DNA of 64,000 nt from Pyxidicoccus trucidator (lineage in GTDB: Bacteria; Myxococcota; Myxococcia; Myxococcales; Myxococcaceae): contig NZ_JAAIXZ010000006.1 of NCBI RefSeq assembly GCF_010894435.1, forward strand, positions 540,104 to 604,103. Reading direction: 5' to 3'. Shown here one piece after another: positions 35,641-44,246 of this stretch; positions within the stretch are counted from its first letter, which is position 1, and each line of letters starts with the position of its first letter. The translations under genes and the position numbers were made by a program. The notes beneath the pieces were generated by a model, which searched no databases, was not told the DNA's origin, and saw nothing but the letters and a program-made list of their open reading frames with translations.

Positions 35641-38600
35641 ATGTCTCAGCGCCTGTCGTTACTCTTGTTACTCCTGGTGGCTTGCGAGCCGCGGACGTCC
35701 CCCCCTGCGATTGGTACTGCCGCACCGGAGCCATTGGAGACCGGGAGCGGGTCCATCATCCTGGGCACTGAGACTGCTCCCGAGTTCACGCGGGTCGTCC
35801 AGCTGACCAGCCCGCTGGGAACCTGCTCGGGAACCCTGCTGTCCTCCCGCTGGGTGCTCACCGCGCGCCACTGCCTCACCGTGGATGGCACGGAGGCCGG
35901 TGCGTGGCTGGACCCCACCACCATCACCGTCACGCTGGGCACCGTGGGCACCTCGAAGGGGGCCCCCTTCGTCAGCACCGTGAACCCGTACCCCGTGAGC
36001 AACGGGGACGACGTCGCGCTCCTCAAGCTCGCCAAGCCCATCATCTCCGGCATCTCCCTCCAGCTCTACCGGGGGCCCTCGCTCGTGGGCTCCACCGTCC
36101 GCTGCATGGGCTACGGCCGCTTCACCCCCTCCGGCGGCGGCTCCGGACTGCTCCGCTACGCGGACGTCGTGGTCAGCGCCCAGGTGGGACGCACCTTCAC
36201 CACGGTGGCGAACGGCGCCGGGCAGACACCGGCCAAGGGAGACTCGGGGGGGCCCTGCTTCACCATTGACCCCACCGGCCTGCTGGGGCCCGTGGCCGGA
36301 GTCATGATCGAGGCGGACACGAGCGTGACGCCCGCCAGGGCCACCATGGTGCGCACCGACACGTTCGACGCGGAGTTCGCCCGCATCGCGTTCGCGGGCA
36401 CCATCGTCGGTGGCCCCAACCCCCAGGTGGTGGTCCTCGGTGGCGCGAACAAGGAGAAGAACTTCGACTTCGCCAACGTGGATGGTGCCCACGGCCTCGA
36501 CTACGTCTACTTCGGTGACGCCTCGGCCTCGGTGGTGCTGTCCACCGCGTCCGGAACGTACGCCGGCACGGCGCGTTCGACGACGCTGGGGGGAACGGGG
36601 TGGTCGGACTTCGCGCTCGCCACGGACCTCACGGGAGACGGCCTGGCGGACTACTTCTTCACGGGCGACACCCACTTCTGGGTGGGGAAGGGCAAGGGGG
36701 ATGGCACCTTCGAGACGCCCAAGGGCAACCCCCTGGGCGGAAGCGGCTGGCAGGGCTCCGTCCTCCTCTCGAACGTGGATGGCGCCTTCGGCGCGGACTA
36801 CGTCCAGCTCCGCGGCAATGAGGTGTACTGGAGCCGCTCGGGAGGCTCGTCCACCTTCCTCCCGGCCACCAAGGTGAAGACGCTGCCTTCCGCCTGGAAC
36901 TTCGATTACTTCAACGCCGGCACCCTCGACGGGAACCCCGGAAAGGACCTGGTCTATCTGGACAGCACCAGGGTGTCCGTCTACCCCGCCGTCACCGGCG
37001 GCTTTGGTAGCCTGGTGGAGACGCCCCTCGCCTTCGGCACGGGGTGGTCCCCCTTCGCGATCCTCCAGCCGGTGACGAGCCCCGACACGCTGGTGGACTG
37101 GGTCGCCATCCGGAACAACTACCTCTACACGCAGCTGGCCATCGGCGGAGGTGCCTTCTCTCCGGCGATGACGCCCACCCCCATCGAGTGGGGCGAGAAG
37201 TGGAACGAGTTCGCCAGCTGGGCCGACATGAATGGCGATGCGCTGGAGGACTTCGTCTCCTATGACGGCACCCACCTCTGGGTGAAGCTGTCCAATGGCC
37301 TGGGGGGCTTCAGCCGTATCGTCACCCAGAACATCGTCGCCCCCAGCGGCTCCGCGGCGGTGCGCTTCGTGGACGCCAACGGGGACAAGAAGGCGGACGT
37401 CGTCTTCGTGGAGGACCTGGGCACCACGCTGTCCATCATCACCCACCTGTCCACGGTGCCCTCTGGCACCAAGGCGCCGCTCGACGAGGTTCCCGACCCC
37501 GAAATCCCCCCCGGCAAGGGCCCCATCAGCTTCGTCTCCTTCCTGAAGTACTGGGGCATCCTCTCGCCGCTGGAGCGGTTCTGCATGTTCATTCCCCGCT
37601 GCCTCATGGTGAGCGCTGGCGCGAAGAGCGACGGCGCCAACACCTCGGGCCTGCTCGTCACCCTTCATGGAGGGTTCCAGGGCCTGGGGGTGAAGGGCCT
37701 GCTGGCGGAGGGCGTGCTCGCGGACGGCTGGGATTGGACGCGCTCCCAGGAGGCCGTGCTGTCTGGGGACGTGAATGGAGACGGGCGCGAAGAGGTGGTG
37801 CTGCGCGACGGGCGTGGGCTGGCGCTGCTGGGCCGGGACGCGCAGACAGGGCAGGCGCGGGTGTCCACCGCGCATGCGTGGGAGGCACCGGTGGGCGAGT
37901 GGACGCTCCGGCCGCGGGACACGCTGGTGCACCTGGGTGACTTCGACGGGCAGCCGGGCGCGGAGCTGCTGGTGCGAAGCCGCGAGGGTGCCATCGGCCT
38001 GCTGCGGGCAAATGGCGCGGGCGCGCTGGAGTCGTGGGTGGTGTACCCGGAGGGAGTGGAGCTGGGGATGGGGCCGCTGACGCCGGACGACTCCCTGGAA
38101 GGCGTGGCGGACCACGACGGGGACGGGCGGTTGGACGTGGTGCTGCGCGGGCCCAAGGGCTGGACGTTCCTTCGCGGGATGGAGCACGGCCTGGAGCCCT
38201 GGGGCTTCCTGCCCTATGGGGAGAAGCTGGGGGAGGACGAGCTGACCCCGGACAGCCATGTGGAGGCCACCGGCCACTTCCTCTCCGCCCAGGGCCCCAT
38301 GGAGCTGCTCGTGCGCGGCGCGCACGGGTACGCGGTGGTGGTCCTGTCCCAGGGCTGGCCCGAGCCGCTGGCCTTCTGGCAGTGGGGAACCTGGGTCGGC
38401 ATCGGCGAGCTGCGTCCGGAGGACTCGCTGCGGCTCGCCGGTGACGTGGACGGCGACGGCCGGGACGAGCTGCTGGCGCAGTTGCACGACGGCGTCGCCG
38501 TGCTCGCCTCCGGCAACGGTCAGCTCTACCCGCTGCTGGAGGGCGGGTATGACCAGAAGCTGGATGACTGGGAGCTGCGCCGCGAGGACGTCTTCCAGGC

Positions 38601-38823
38601 CGCGGGCGACCTGGACGGCGACGGGCGCGACGACCTGGTGGTGCGCCGCGAGGACCGGCTGGGCGTGCTGGGCTCCCTGGCGTGGCAGCCCGGGTGGCTG
38701 CGGTGGACGCTGCCGCTGGGCCCATCGGATGACGGCCTGGCGGTGACGGGGGCGGCGGCGATCTTCGTCGACCTGGACGGTGACGGCGTGCGCGAGGTGC
38801 TGGCACACGAGGTGGCACCATAG
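35641..38823 (+). CDS. S1 trypsin-like lipoprotein protease with FG-GAP/VCBS repeats
   Basis: 1060 residues; GAGGAG before the ATG. Signal QRLSLLLLLLVAC has a lipobox. A trypsin domain (about 38-255) has His in TARHC, Asp in DDVALLKL and Ser in KGDSGGPC, all intact. About 800 residues of FG-GAP/VCBS-like repeats follow (DLTGDGLADYFF, DMNGDALEDFV, DVNGDGREEVVLR, DLDGDGRDDLVVR). Their D-x-D/N-x-D-G loops are calcium-binding and form a beta-propeller; the repeat family changes style near residue 640. Likely surface-exposed. It is flanked by two direct copies of the NIS 3'-end repeat, 35432-35550 and 38860-38962. Confidence 0.9.
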   Translation: MSQRLSLLLLLLVACEPRTSPPAIGTAAPEPLETGSGSIILGTETAPEFTRVVQLTSPLGTCSGTLLSSRWVLTARHCLTVDGTEAGAWLDPTTITVTLGTVGTSKGAPFVSTVNPYPVSNGDDVALLKLAKPIISGISLQLYRGPSLVGSTVRCMGYGRFTPSGGGSGLLRYADVVVSAQVGRTFTTVANGAGQTPAKGDSGGPCFTIDPTGLLGPVAGVMIEADTSVTPARATMVRTDTFDAEFARIAFAGTIVGGPNPQVVVLGGANKEKNFDFANVDGAHGLDYVYFGDASASVVLSTASGTYAGTARSTTLGGTGWSDFALATDLTGDGLADYFFTGDTHFWVGKGKGDGTFETPKGNPLGGSGWQGSVLLSNVDGAFGADYVQLRGNEVYWSRSGGSSTFLPATKVKTLPSAWNFDYFNAGTLDGNPGKDLVYLDSTRVSVYPAVTGGFGSLVETPLAFGTGWSPFAILQPVTSPDTLVDWVAIRNNYLYTQLAIGGGAFSPAMTPTPIEWGEKWNEFASWADMNGDALEDFVSYDGTHLWVKLSNGLGGFSRIVTQNIVAPSGSAAVRFVDANGDKKADVVFVEDLGTTLSIITHLSTVPSGTKAPLDEVPDPEIPPGKGPISFVSFLKYWGILSPLERFCMFIPRCLMVSAGAKSDGANTSGLLVTLHGGFQGLGVKGLLAEGVLADGWDWTRSQEAVLSGDVNGDGREEVVLRDGRGLALLGRDAQTGQARVSTAHAWEAPVGEWTLRPRDTLVHLGDFDGQPGAELLVRSREGAIGLLRANGAGALESWVVYPEGVELGMGPLTPDDSLEGVADHDGDGRLDVVLRGPKGWTFLRGMEHGLEPWGFLPYGEKLGEDELTPDSHVEATGHFLSAQGPMELLVRGAHGYAVVVLSQGWPEPLAFWQWGTWVGIGELRPEDSLRLAGDVDGDGRDELLAQLHDGVAVLASGNGQLYPLLEGGYDQKLDDWELRREDVFQAAGDLDGDGRDDLVVRREDRLGVLGSLAWQPGWLRWTLPLGPSDDGLAVTGAAAIFVDLDGDGVREVLAHEVAP

Positions 38824-38859
38824 CGCGGGGGGGGCACCCCCCGGTTCCAGGCCCGCCCC

Positions 38860-38962
38860 GCGCTGTATCCGAACGGGACGCTGCCCAACCCGCTCGCTCG
38901 CGACTGACCCACTCCCCTTCCCCCGCGTCATTCCGGCGCGGGGGCCGGGGGTGGGAGCAGCT
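38860..38962 (+). repeat. Repeat copy 3: NIS synthetase 3' end plus hairpin
   Basis: It starts abruptly at GCGCTGTATCC, 37 bp after the S1/FG-GAP gene stop, and runs through the TGA and CCCCCGCG/CGCGGGGG hairpin to GGTGGGAGCAGCT. It probably now serves as terminator for the preceding gene. Confidence 0.85.
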
Positions 38963-39143
38963 CTCTGATGCAAGCGCGCGGTGCGCTCTCTTGCATGCCA
39001 TCCGCTGCTCGGTCGCCCCTCCCCGCGGAACCCTCGAGAGCGGAACCCTGGAGGCCCCTGCGCCTGCCCTGGGTGGGAGACGAGACGGCGTGAACGCGGG
39101 CTCAGAGGGTATGTTGCGGTCCGACGGATTGTCGGGAGGCACC

Positions 39144-39917
39144 ATGAATCGCATCCACACTCTACTCCTCTGCGGCCTGCTGATGCTCCTGCCGCCCATG
39201 ACGGCCTCCGCCGAGCAGACGGCCTGGGTGCTCATTGGCGGCGGAGGTGCGGCCCGGGAAGATGCCCAGCGCTGGCTCGACCAGAAGAATGCCGGCGTGG
39301 GACTCCAGGACATGTTTGGTTTCTCCAGCGGTTTCCCCCGGGTGGTGAAGAGTGATGAATACCCGGGGCTGAAGCCGGGCCTCTTCATTGCCGTGCTCGC
39401 CATCTGCTCCGCGCATGACAAGGACGCGCTCCTCCCGTTGGTGAAGACGGTGGACTCCGGCGTCTATGCCCGCGAGGTGAAGGTGCCCGATGGGCGCCTG
39501 GGCTGTCTCCGGGAGGCCACTCCCGAGGCGGAGCTCGCAGCGGCTCCGGGCTTCACGATTCGCGCCTACGCGTTCCGAGCGCCGTTCGTGGGGTTGAACC
39601 TCGAGCATGCCCGGGTTGCCCTGGAAGACGCGTCAGGCAAGGTACTGGATGCGTGGACTCCACCGAAGGGCGCGCTCGACCTGGGAGAGGAGAGTCCGCT
39701 TGAGCAGTTCAGCAAGTCGGACCTCGCCACCGGCTGCAGCTACGAATTCAAACCCGCCGCGGACAAGCTTCTCATCGAGCAATACTGCATGTACGGACAC
39801 AATGCGGCGGGCTTCGCGGAGCGGCAGTCCGCGTCCTATGAAGCGAGCACGCGCAACGGCAAGCTCGTGGTCACCCGGGTCAGCAAGAGCAGGAAGAAAC
39901 GCCAGACGTGGGAGTAA
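39144..39917 (+). CDS. Secreted protein of unknown function
   Basis: 257 residues from ATG 39144 (GGGAGG six bases upstream); signal NRIHTLLLCGLLMLLPPMTASA. The mature part begins with WVLIGGGGAAREDAQRWLDQ and a few scattered cysteines (AICSAHD, GRLGCL, TGCSYE, QYCMYG), and ends in a basic tail (SKSRKKRQTWE). No domain I know; the four cysteines suggest two disulfides outside the cytoplasm. It is followed after 52 bp by a small zinc-ribbon membrane protein gene on the same strand. Confidence 0.75.
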   Translation: MNRIHTLLLCGLLMLLPPMTASAEQTAWVLIGGGGAAREDAQRWLDQKNAGVGLQDMFGFSSGFPRVVKSDEYPGLKPGLFIAVLAICSAHDKDALLPLVKTVDSGVYAREVKVPDGRLGCLREATPEAELAAAPGFTIRAYAFRAPFVGLNLEHARVALEDASGKVLDAWTPPKGALDLGEESPLEQFSKSDLATGCSYEFKPAADKLLIEQYCMYGHNAAGFAERQSASYEASTRNGKLVVTRVSKSRKKRQTWE

Positions 39918-39969
39918 TGAAGTCCTCCTCGTCCGAGTGCTGGTACACTGTCGGCACCAGGAGACGCGC

Positions 39970-40317
39970 ATGTATGAATTCCTGCTTGAACTGGATTGGC
40001 GCGTGGCCTGCAGCGCAGGCAGCGCGCTCGTCATCCTCCTCGTCTTCCTCGGTGCACGTAGCGATGCGAAGACCATGCGGACTCTGGCCCAGACGCTGCG
40101 CTGTCCAGAATGCGGCGGCGAGTACGAAGGGGCATCTGTCCTGTGGGCTCCGCGAGTCATGACCCTCAGAAACCCAGCGCCCGGCGTGAGGCTCCCTCCC
40201 ATCGACCCGCCTCCTCCCGAACTCCAGGCCACGTGCGCCGCATGCGGGCTCATCGCCAACTTCACAAAGGCGGGACAGCTGCAGCGGACTTGCCGCATCG
40301 CTCCGAGTGCCACCTGA
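39970..40317 (+). CDS. Small membrane-anchored zinc-ribbon-like protein
   Basis: 115 residues from ATG 39970 (AGGAGA upstream). One N-terminal membrane helix (ACSAGSALVILLVFLGA) is followed by CPECGG and, 48 residues later, CAACG; the two CxxC knuckles could bind one zinc. A proline-rich loop separates them. The short C-terminal tail contains one more cysteine. Function unknown; it may form an operon with the preceding secreted protein. Confidence 0.65.
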   Translation: MYEFLLELDWRVACSAGSALVILLVFLGARSDAKTMRTLAQTLRCPECGGEYEGASVLWAPRVMTLRNPAPGVRLPPIDPPPPELQATCAACGLIANFTKAGQLQRTCRIAPSAT

Positions 40318-40321
40318 GCAG

Positions 40322-40528
40322 CGGCTGCCCTCGGGCAGCCAGGACAGTACCAGCGACGTCCGTGGCGAAGGTGCCGTCCTTCGCAGTCCCCTGCTTCTCG
40401 AACACCGCCTTGAGGTCCGCCTCAAGCGCCGCGCGGCCCGCGTCGCCGACGGCCGTGAAGGCGGCCACGGTGGGGCCGTACCAGGTGCTCGGCGGTGCGG
40501 CTGGCCTCGAGGTGGTGGCGGTCCGCAC
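40322..40528 (-). pseudogene. SAM-dependent methyltransferase C-terminal fragment
   Basis: WYGPTVAAFTAVGDAGRAALEADLKAVFEKQGTAKDGTF resembles the C-terminal helix-strand unit of class I methyltransferases (YGPTMxAF..AEKxGRxExL..L..LF). The SAM-binding part is absent upstream, and the fragment ends without the final strand. Another 3'-end-only relic in this region. Confidence 0.45.
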
Positions 40529-40551
40529 CTGATCGGAGTCAGCGCGCGCGG

Positions 40552-40607
40552 CCTGGTCCCAGCAGAGGCAGGCGGCAGCGTCCTGGGGTTGCTTGACGCC
40601 AGCGGCG
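40552..40607 (+). repeat. 56-bp repeat, copy A (copy B at 43429-43484)
   Basis: The stretch containing CAGCAGAGGCAGGCGGCAGC recurs at 43429-43484 on the same strand with about five differences. Neither copy lies in a gene. Origin unknown; it links two debris zones. Confidence 0.7.
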
Positions 40608-40672
40608 CACCTTCAACTCCTCTACCCGCAGGGCGAAAAGGCGAGAAGGTCGTCCTCCTCTCGGGCGGCACC

Positions 40673-41467
40673 CTACCCGCCCTGTCCCTCAGCGGGCACG
40701 AGCACGTAGTACTGCTTGAACATGTACGGCTTCGTCCCCCGTGGCCACGGGAACGAGAGTGCACGCTCGCACAGCTGCGCGGACACGACTCCATCCGCCC
40801 GGCACTCGCTCTCTCCTGGCGACGCTCCCACCACGAGCGTGAACGTGAGCGCATGCAGCGGGGTCGCGGCATCCTTCGAAAAGCTCTCCCGGAATACCGG
40901 CTCCAGGTGCCGCAGGAACTGCTCGTGGAAGGACCTGTCCGGTTTGAAGCCCGGCGCCTCGCCTCGGACTCCCGTGAGCCCCTCACGGACGCGGAAGCCC
41001 GCAGCGGACAACGGAGGGGGCTGATTCGGGCTCGCGAGCGCACGGCCAATCGCGAACCCGTACTGGCCCACCCATTCGCGAATCGCGGTCATCACCGCGC
41101 CGTCCTGGCGCGGGTCGATACCCACACTACCGGCGAGGAGGGACTTCACCGGCGCTCCATCCACCTGACAGTTGAATTCCAGCCCGACCAGATACAGGAA
41201 CTGCTCTTCCTGCCGGACGGCCTGGGTGACCCTCGTGGACAGCGCGAGCGAGCGCGTCCCCACCCGGACCGTGTTCGCCTGCGCCGAGGCCTCGATCCCC
41301 TGACGCGACAGCAGCTCCGCGAGCTGCTGCGCGGCCAGGGACGCCATGTCTCCAACCCCCGCCTGCTGGGGCTTCGCCTCGCTCAAGTCCTTCACGAGGG
41401 CGACAATGAAGGCAATTCCCACCACCAGTGCGATGAGCAGCGGAAGGGACCAGCGAGATGCGCGCAT
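40673..41467 (-). CDS. Membrane-anchored protein of unknown function
   Basis: 264 residues from ATG 41467, which places the anchor RWSLPLLIALVVGIAFIVALV at the N-terminus; a longer start at 41533 is possible and the ribosome site is weak for both. The soluble part (about 40-264) shows mixed alpha/beta sequence with VRVGTRSLALSTRVTQAV, VGLEFNCQVDG and FLRHLEPVFRESFSKD. No catalytic motif. It faces fragments on both sides: a methyltransferase relic and a PepSY relic. Confidence 0.65.
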   Translation of the reverse strand: MRASRWSLPLLIALVVGIAFIVALVKDLSEAKPQQAGVGDMASLAAQQLAELLSRQGIEASAQANTVRVGTRSLALSTRVTQAVRQEEQFLYLVGLEFNCQVDGAPVKSLLAGSVGIDPRQDGAVMTAIREWVGQYGFAIGRALASPNQPPPLSAAGFRVREGLTGVRGEAPGFKPDRSFHEQFLRHLEPVFRESFSKDAATPLHALTFTLVVGASPGESECRADGVVSAQLCERALSFPWPRGTKPYMFKQYYVLVPAEGQGG

Positions 41468-41596
41468 GGGTCCGCACGCTAACCTCGCCTTCGCGGCATC
41501 CGCCATCCTTGGGGACGTCACGAACGCCAGCAACTCTGGGGGGCCATGGCGGGGGGAACGATCCGGTGTGAGATCAAGGCATTAGCCGATAACAGC

Positions 41597-41902
41597 GCAG
41601 GGCAATCTCTAGACCTTCTGAGTCCCCGTCGCCGGCACCGGACGCGTCGCCACGGGCCCGGGCTGGCGGACGGGGTGGGCACGCCGCCGGGTGCGCCGCA
41701 GCCACAGCAGCATCCCGGTGAGGCTGAGCATCGGAGTGCCGAGCCCTGACAGCACGTACAGGAGCTTCACCGGCAGACCTCCCCAGTGCCCCTGATGCAG
41801 CGGGAAGGCGAGCGCGTCGAGCTTCCCGCCCAGGGACAGCTCCTCGGGCCGCCGGACCTCGAGCACGCCGAGGTCCTTCCCGTCCAGGACGACGGCGCTC
41901 GC
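41597..41902 (-). pseudogene. 306-bp copy of the 3' end of the PepSY gene
   Basis: Nearly identical to 51553-51858, the last about 100 codons (PEELSLGGKLDALAFPLHQG ... LLWLRRTRRRAHPVR) and 3' flank of the PepSY gene at 51565. Homology stops sharply at GACGGCGCTCGC, where unrelated sequence starts. The copy differs at about a dozen bases, including the region of the stop codon, so it is not brand new. It has no start or upstream domains. Confidence 0.9.
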
Positions 41903-42007
41903 TCATGGCAGCCTCCTGCCCACCAAGCTGTGTGCCTTTCGTCTCAGGGCACCTGTCGTACCGGCGCCTGCTTGAACGGCTGCCCCCAGACCTGTCAGCG
42001 TCCGTCC

Positions 42008-43003
42008 ATGGCCCTTCGCTCCGGACAATCCCTGACGCGGCTGTTCCTTGTCGCCACCCTCACCGCCGGCCCGGCGCTCGCGCTCGCCGCGGCGCCATCC
42101 GGGGCGGCATCCTCGAAGCGAAAGGCGCCCGCGCTCGTCCAGGTGAAGGGCACCCGCGTCTCCCTGGCGATCCCCGAGGGCTTCACCGAGACCACGCGCT
42201 TCACCGGCTTCCGGCAGGAGGCGACGGGCGCCACCATCCGGGTGAAGGACTATCCCCTCGGCGGCCTCGAGATGACCCTCAGGAACCTCAGCGAGGAGTC
42301 ACTCGCGTCCCAGGGCATGAAGCTCCTGTCCCGCGAGGAGGTGAAGTTGGACGGCCAACCGGGAGCCCTCCTGCACATCGGACACACCTCCAACGGCGTG
42401 GACTACCGCCGGTGGGTTCTCGTGCTCGGAAACACCTCCGCCCTGCTGGTCATCGACGCCATCTGGCGCGAACAGGACTCGAAGGCGCTGAGCAGCCCCC
42501 TCGAGGACGCCATGCGCTCCACGCGCTGGAACCCTGACGCCAAATTCTCGCGCGGGCCCGACCTCTTCACGCTGAAGGAGACGCCCGGGCTGAAGGCCGT
42601 CGCCAAGCGGGAGCAGAGCATCGTCATGTACACCCGCGACGGGAAGGAGCCTGGAAAGGCCCGGACACAACCCTTCCTCGTCATCGCCCCCGCGCCGAAC
42701 AGAAAGGCTGTGGGCGATGACGTGTCTGCCTTTACTCTCCGGGAACTGGAGGGCTGGGGCGTCAAGGCCGCCGGCATCGAGTCCAGCGCCCCGCTGACGG
42801 TGGGCGGCCTGAAGGGCCACGAGGTGGTGGCTCGAGCGAAGGACCTCGCTACCCAGAAGGACTACACGCTGTACTTCGCGGTGCTGGTGGACGAGGAACG
42901 CTACTTCCTCATCGAGGGCCACGTGGGCGACGCCGACCGCGAAGAGTACGTGGAGCACTTCAAGACAGCCGTGCGCGGCTTCCAGCGCGTGCCCACGCAC
43001 TGA
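42008..43003 (+). CDS. Secreted protein of unknown function
   Basis: 331 residues from ATG 42008; the signal LFLVATLTAGPALALAAA supports this start, though no clear ribosome site is visible. The body has two similar-looking halves: VKGTRVSLAIPEGFTETTRF...AMRSTRWNPDA and LKETPGLKAVAKREQSIVMY...FKTAVRGFQRVP. Both end in a short helix before a basic/aromatic strand. That recalls lipoprotein-like DcrB/PsbP-type alpha/beta folds that evaluate as periplasmic; I cannot assign a function. It may have lost its original upstream region to the PepSY-fragment insertion. Confidence 0.7.
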   Translation: MALRSGQSLTRLFLVATLTAGPALALAAAPSGAASSKRKAPALVQVKGTRVSLAIPEGFTETTRFTGFRQEATGATIRVKDYPLGGLEMTLRNLSEESLASQGMKLLSREEVKLDGQPGALLHIGHTSNGVDYRRWVLVLGNTSALLVIDAIWREQDSKALSSPLEDAMRSTRWNPDAKFSRGPDLFTLKETPGLKAVAKREQSIVMYTRDGKEPGKARTQPFLVIAPAPNRKAVGDDVSAFTLRELEGWGVKAAGIESSAPLTVGGLKGHEVVARAKDLATQKDYTLYFAVLVDEERYFLIEGHVGDADREEYVEHFKTAVRGFQRVPTH

Positions 43004-43007
43004 GCCA

Positions 43008-43023
43008 GCCTGCGGGTGCAGGC
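43008..43023 (+). terminator. Short hairpin after the secreted protein gene
   Basis: GCCTGC (43008-43013) and GCAGGC (43018-43023) pair around GGGT, five bases after the stop. Short and without U-run. Confidence 0.3.
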
Positions 43024-43102
43024 GCCGCAGACGCCCTTCGGCGCGCCGGTGAAGGACGCGGAGGCCACCGGGTGCCATGGGTGGCCGCCACAGGCCTCGC
43101 TA

Positions 43103-43232
43103 CGGGTGGGCGAACGACAGAATCACCCGGCCGTGCCCGTTCGGCGTGCACACGCCTTCCGCCGACGTGGGCCGTGCGCCGGGATTCCACGAGCCACCGC
43201 CACCTCCCGAGTAGCCACCGCCGCCAGCCTTG
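43103..43232 (-). pseudogene. C-terminal fragment of a glycine-rich protein
   Basis: The minus strand reads AGGGGYSGGGGGSWNPG, then GHGRVILSFAHP and a stop. This is the typical end of secreted glycine-rich proteins (GGGGGSYN...G.GRVVI). Nothing of the gene's body remains upstream. Confidence 0.45.
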
Positions 43233-43428
43233 CTCCCCCTCCTCGAGGTTACCGCTTTCTTGTTACACGAGCAGTAAAGTTGCAGACCCTGGGAAAAATG
43301 AAGGCCCTTTTGCGAGGTGAGGCCCCGGGCCCAACGGGATAGGAGGGCTGCTGCCGGGTGCCAGCCGCGCCGTTGGCCGGGCCGGTGTCCCGGCCCTGCA
43401 AGGCGCTGGAGGCACACCTGTGCTCAGC

Positions 43429-43484
43429 CTGGCCCCAGCAGAGGCAGGCGGCAGCGTCCTGGGGGTGCCTGGCGCCAGCGGCTC
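43429..43484 (+). repeat. 56-bp repeat, copy B
   Basis: Same-strand relative of 40552-40607. It is followed within 25 bp by the ATGCAT palindromes. Confidence 0.7.
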
Positions 43485-43500
43485 AGAGCGGCTGAGAGGT

Positions 43501-43569
43501 ATGCATATGCATTGACACGTCAGTCCGGACCCGGTGGCTTCCCCGTATCTGGATGCATTGACGTGTCAG
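43501..43569. promoter_or_regulatory. Twin ATGCATTGACryGTCAG sites
   Basis: ATGCATTGACACGTCAG (43507-43523) and ATGCATTGACGTGTCAG (43553-43569) are direct repeats, 46 bp apart, 15 of 17 identical. Each holds a near-palindromic ACGT core, the two cores being reverse complements of each other. The first is preceded by the perfect palindrome ATGCATATGCAT (43501-43512). Together they resemble a double operator. Confidence 0.4.
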
Positions 43570-44246
43570 CCCGAGCCTCGGCCCTGCGCTTTGACATGTC
43601 CGCGCCTCGCGAATTTAAAGATCCAGGCGTCGAGCCGCTCGCCAATACTCTGCGACCTCACCAATCCCACAGAGAGTGCAGTCTGGCCTGGAATTTTGAA
43701 TAACTCCGGGCCGCACCCACAAGAAGAGGCTGCACATGTCGTCGAAGCTGAGTCTCCTGGCGCAGCGTCTTTCATTGGGTGAGCCCCACGGCCGGCCGGT
43801 GCCGCCGGCCGTGGGGCCGTTGTCGGCGTGCGGTTCGCGACTGTGGCGCGCTGTGTGACGAGGAACTCCAGTCGAACGAGGAGGTCCCTGCCCATGAAGT
43901 GGGTGGGGGACGAGCGCTTGGAGGACTGGAGCTCGCGGGCGTGCTGGCGTTGCTGAGAGGCTGGCGCCGCACCCGAAATCCATAATCGTTGACCCAATAG
44001 CACTTGCAGTGTAGTTGTGGTCTGCGAGTCTAGAAATCTGAACTCCATGAATAGTCTGCCAGCCCCTTCTTCGGGGTCGAGGGCTCATGTCGAGCTCCTT
44101 CCCGCCTCGGGGATGGAGACTTCATGAAGCGCATTGGAAGCGGCTCGGCGTGGGCGCGAACAAGGTGTGTGTGAATACACCGGATAGCTACGTCTGCCAG
44201 TAGCTCGGAGACGGGCACGGTGCTGGACTTTTAAGGGAGACATCCA
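43570..44246. other. Long intergenic region before the DUF4215 lipoprotein gene
   Basis: No gene is supported. It holds one strong hairpin (listed separately) around a doubtful 40-codon ORF at 43736-43858. The last 200 bp are relatively AT-rich and may carry the promoter of the next gene. Confidence 0.3.
43784..43816. terminator. Strong 13-bp hairpin in intergenic DNA
   Basis: CCCCACGGCCGGC (43784-43796) and GCCGGCCGTGGGG (43804-43816) pair perfectly around a 7-nt loop. No gene ends here on either strand, so a terminator role is only the default reading; a structured small RNA is possible. Confidence 0.35.

Noticed and set aside
43072..43320. Two overlapping plus-strand frames of 80-108 codons
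   Set aside because: No ribosome site, Arg/Ser/Pro-rich noise, and they overlap the better supported minus-strand glycine-rich relic.
43896..43985. Possible short gene with KWVGDERLEDWSS motif
   Set aside because: Frame is under 45 codons, changes frame before any recognisable domain and has no start signals.
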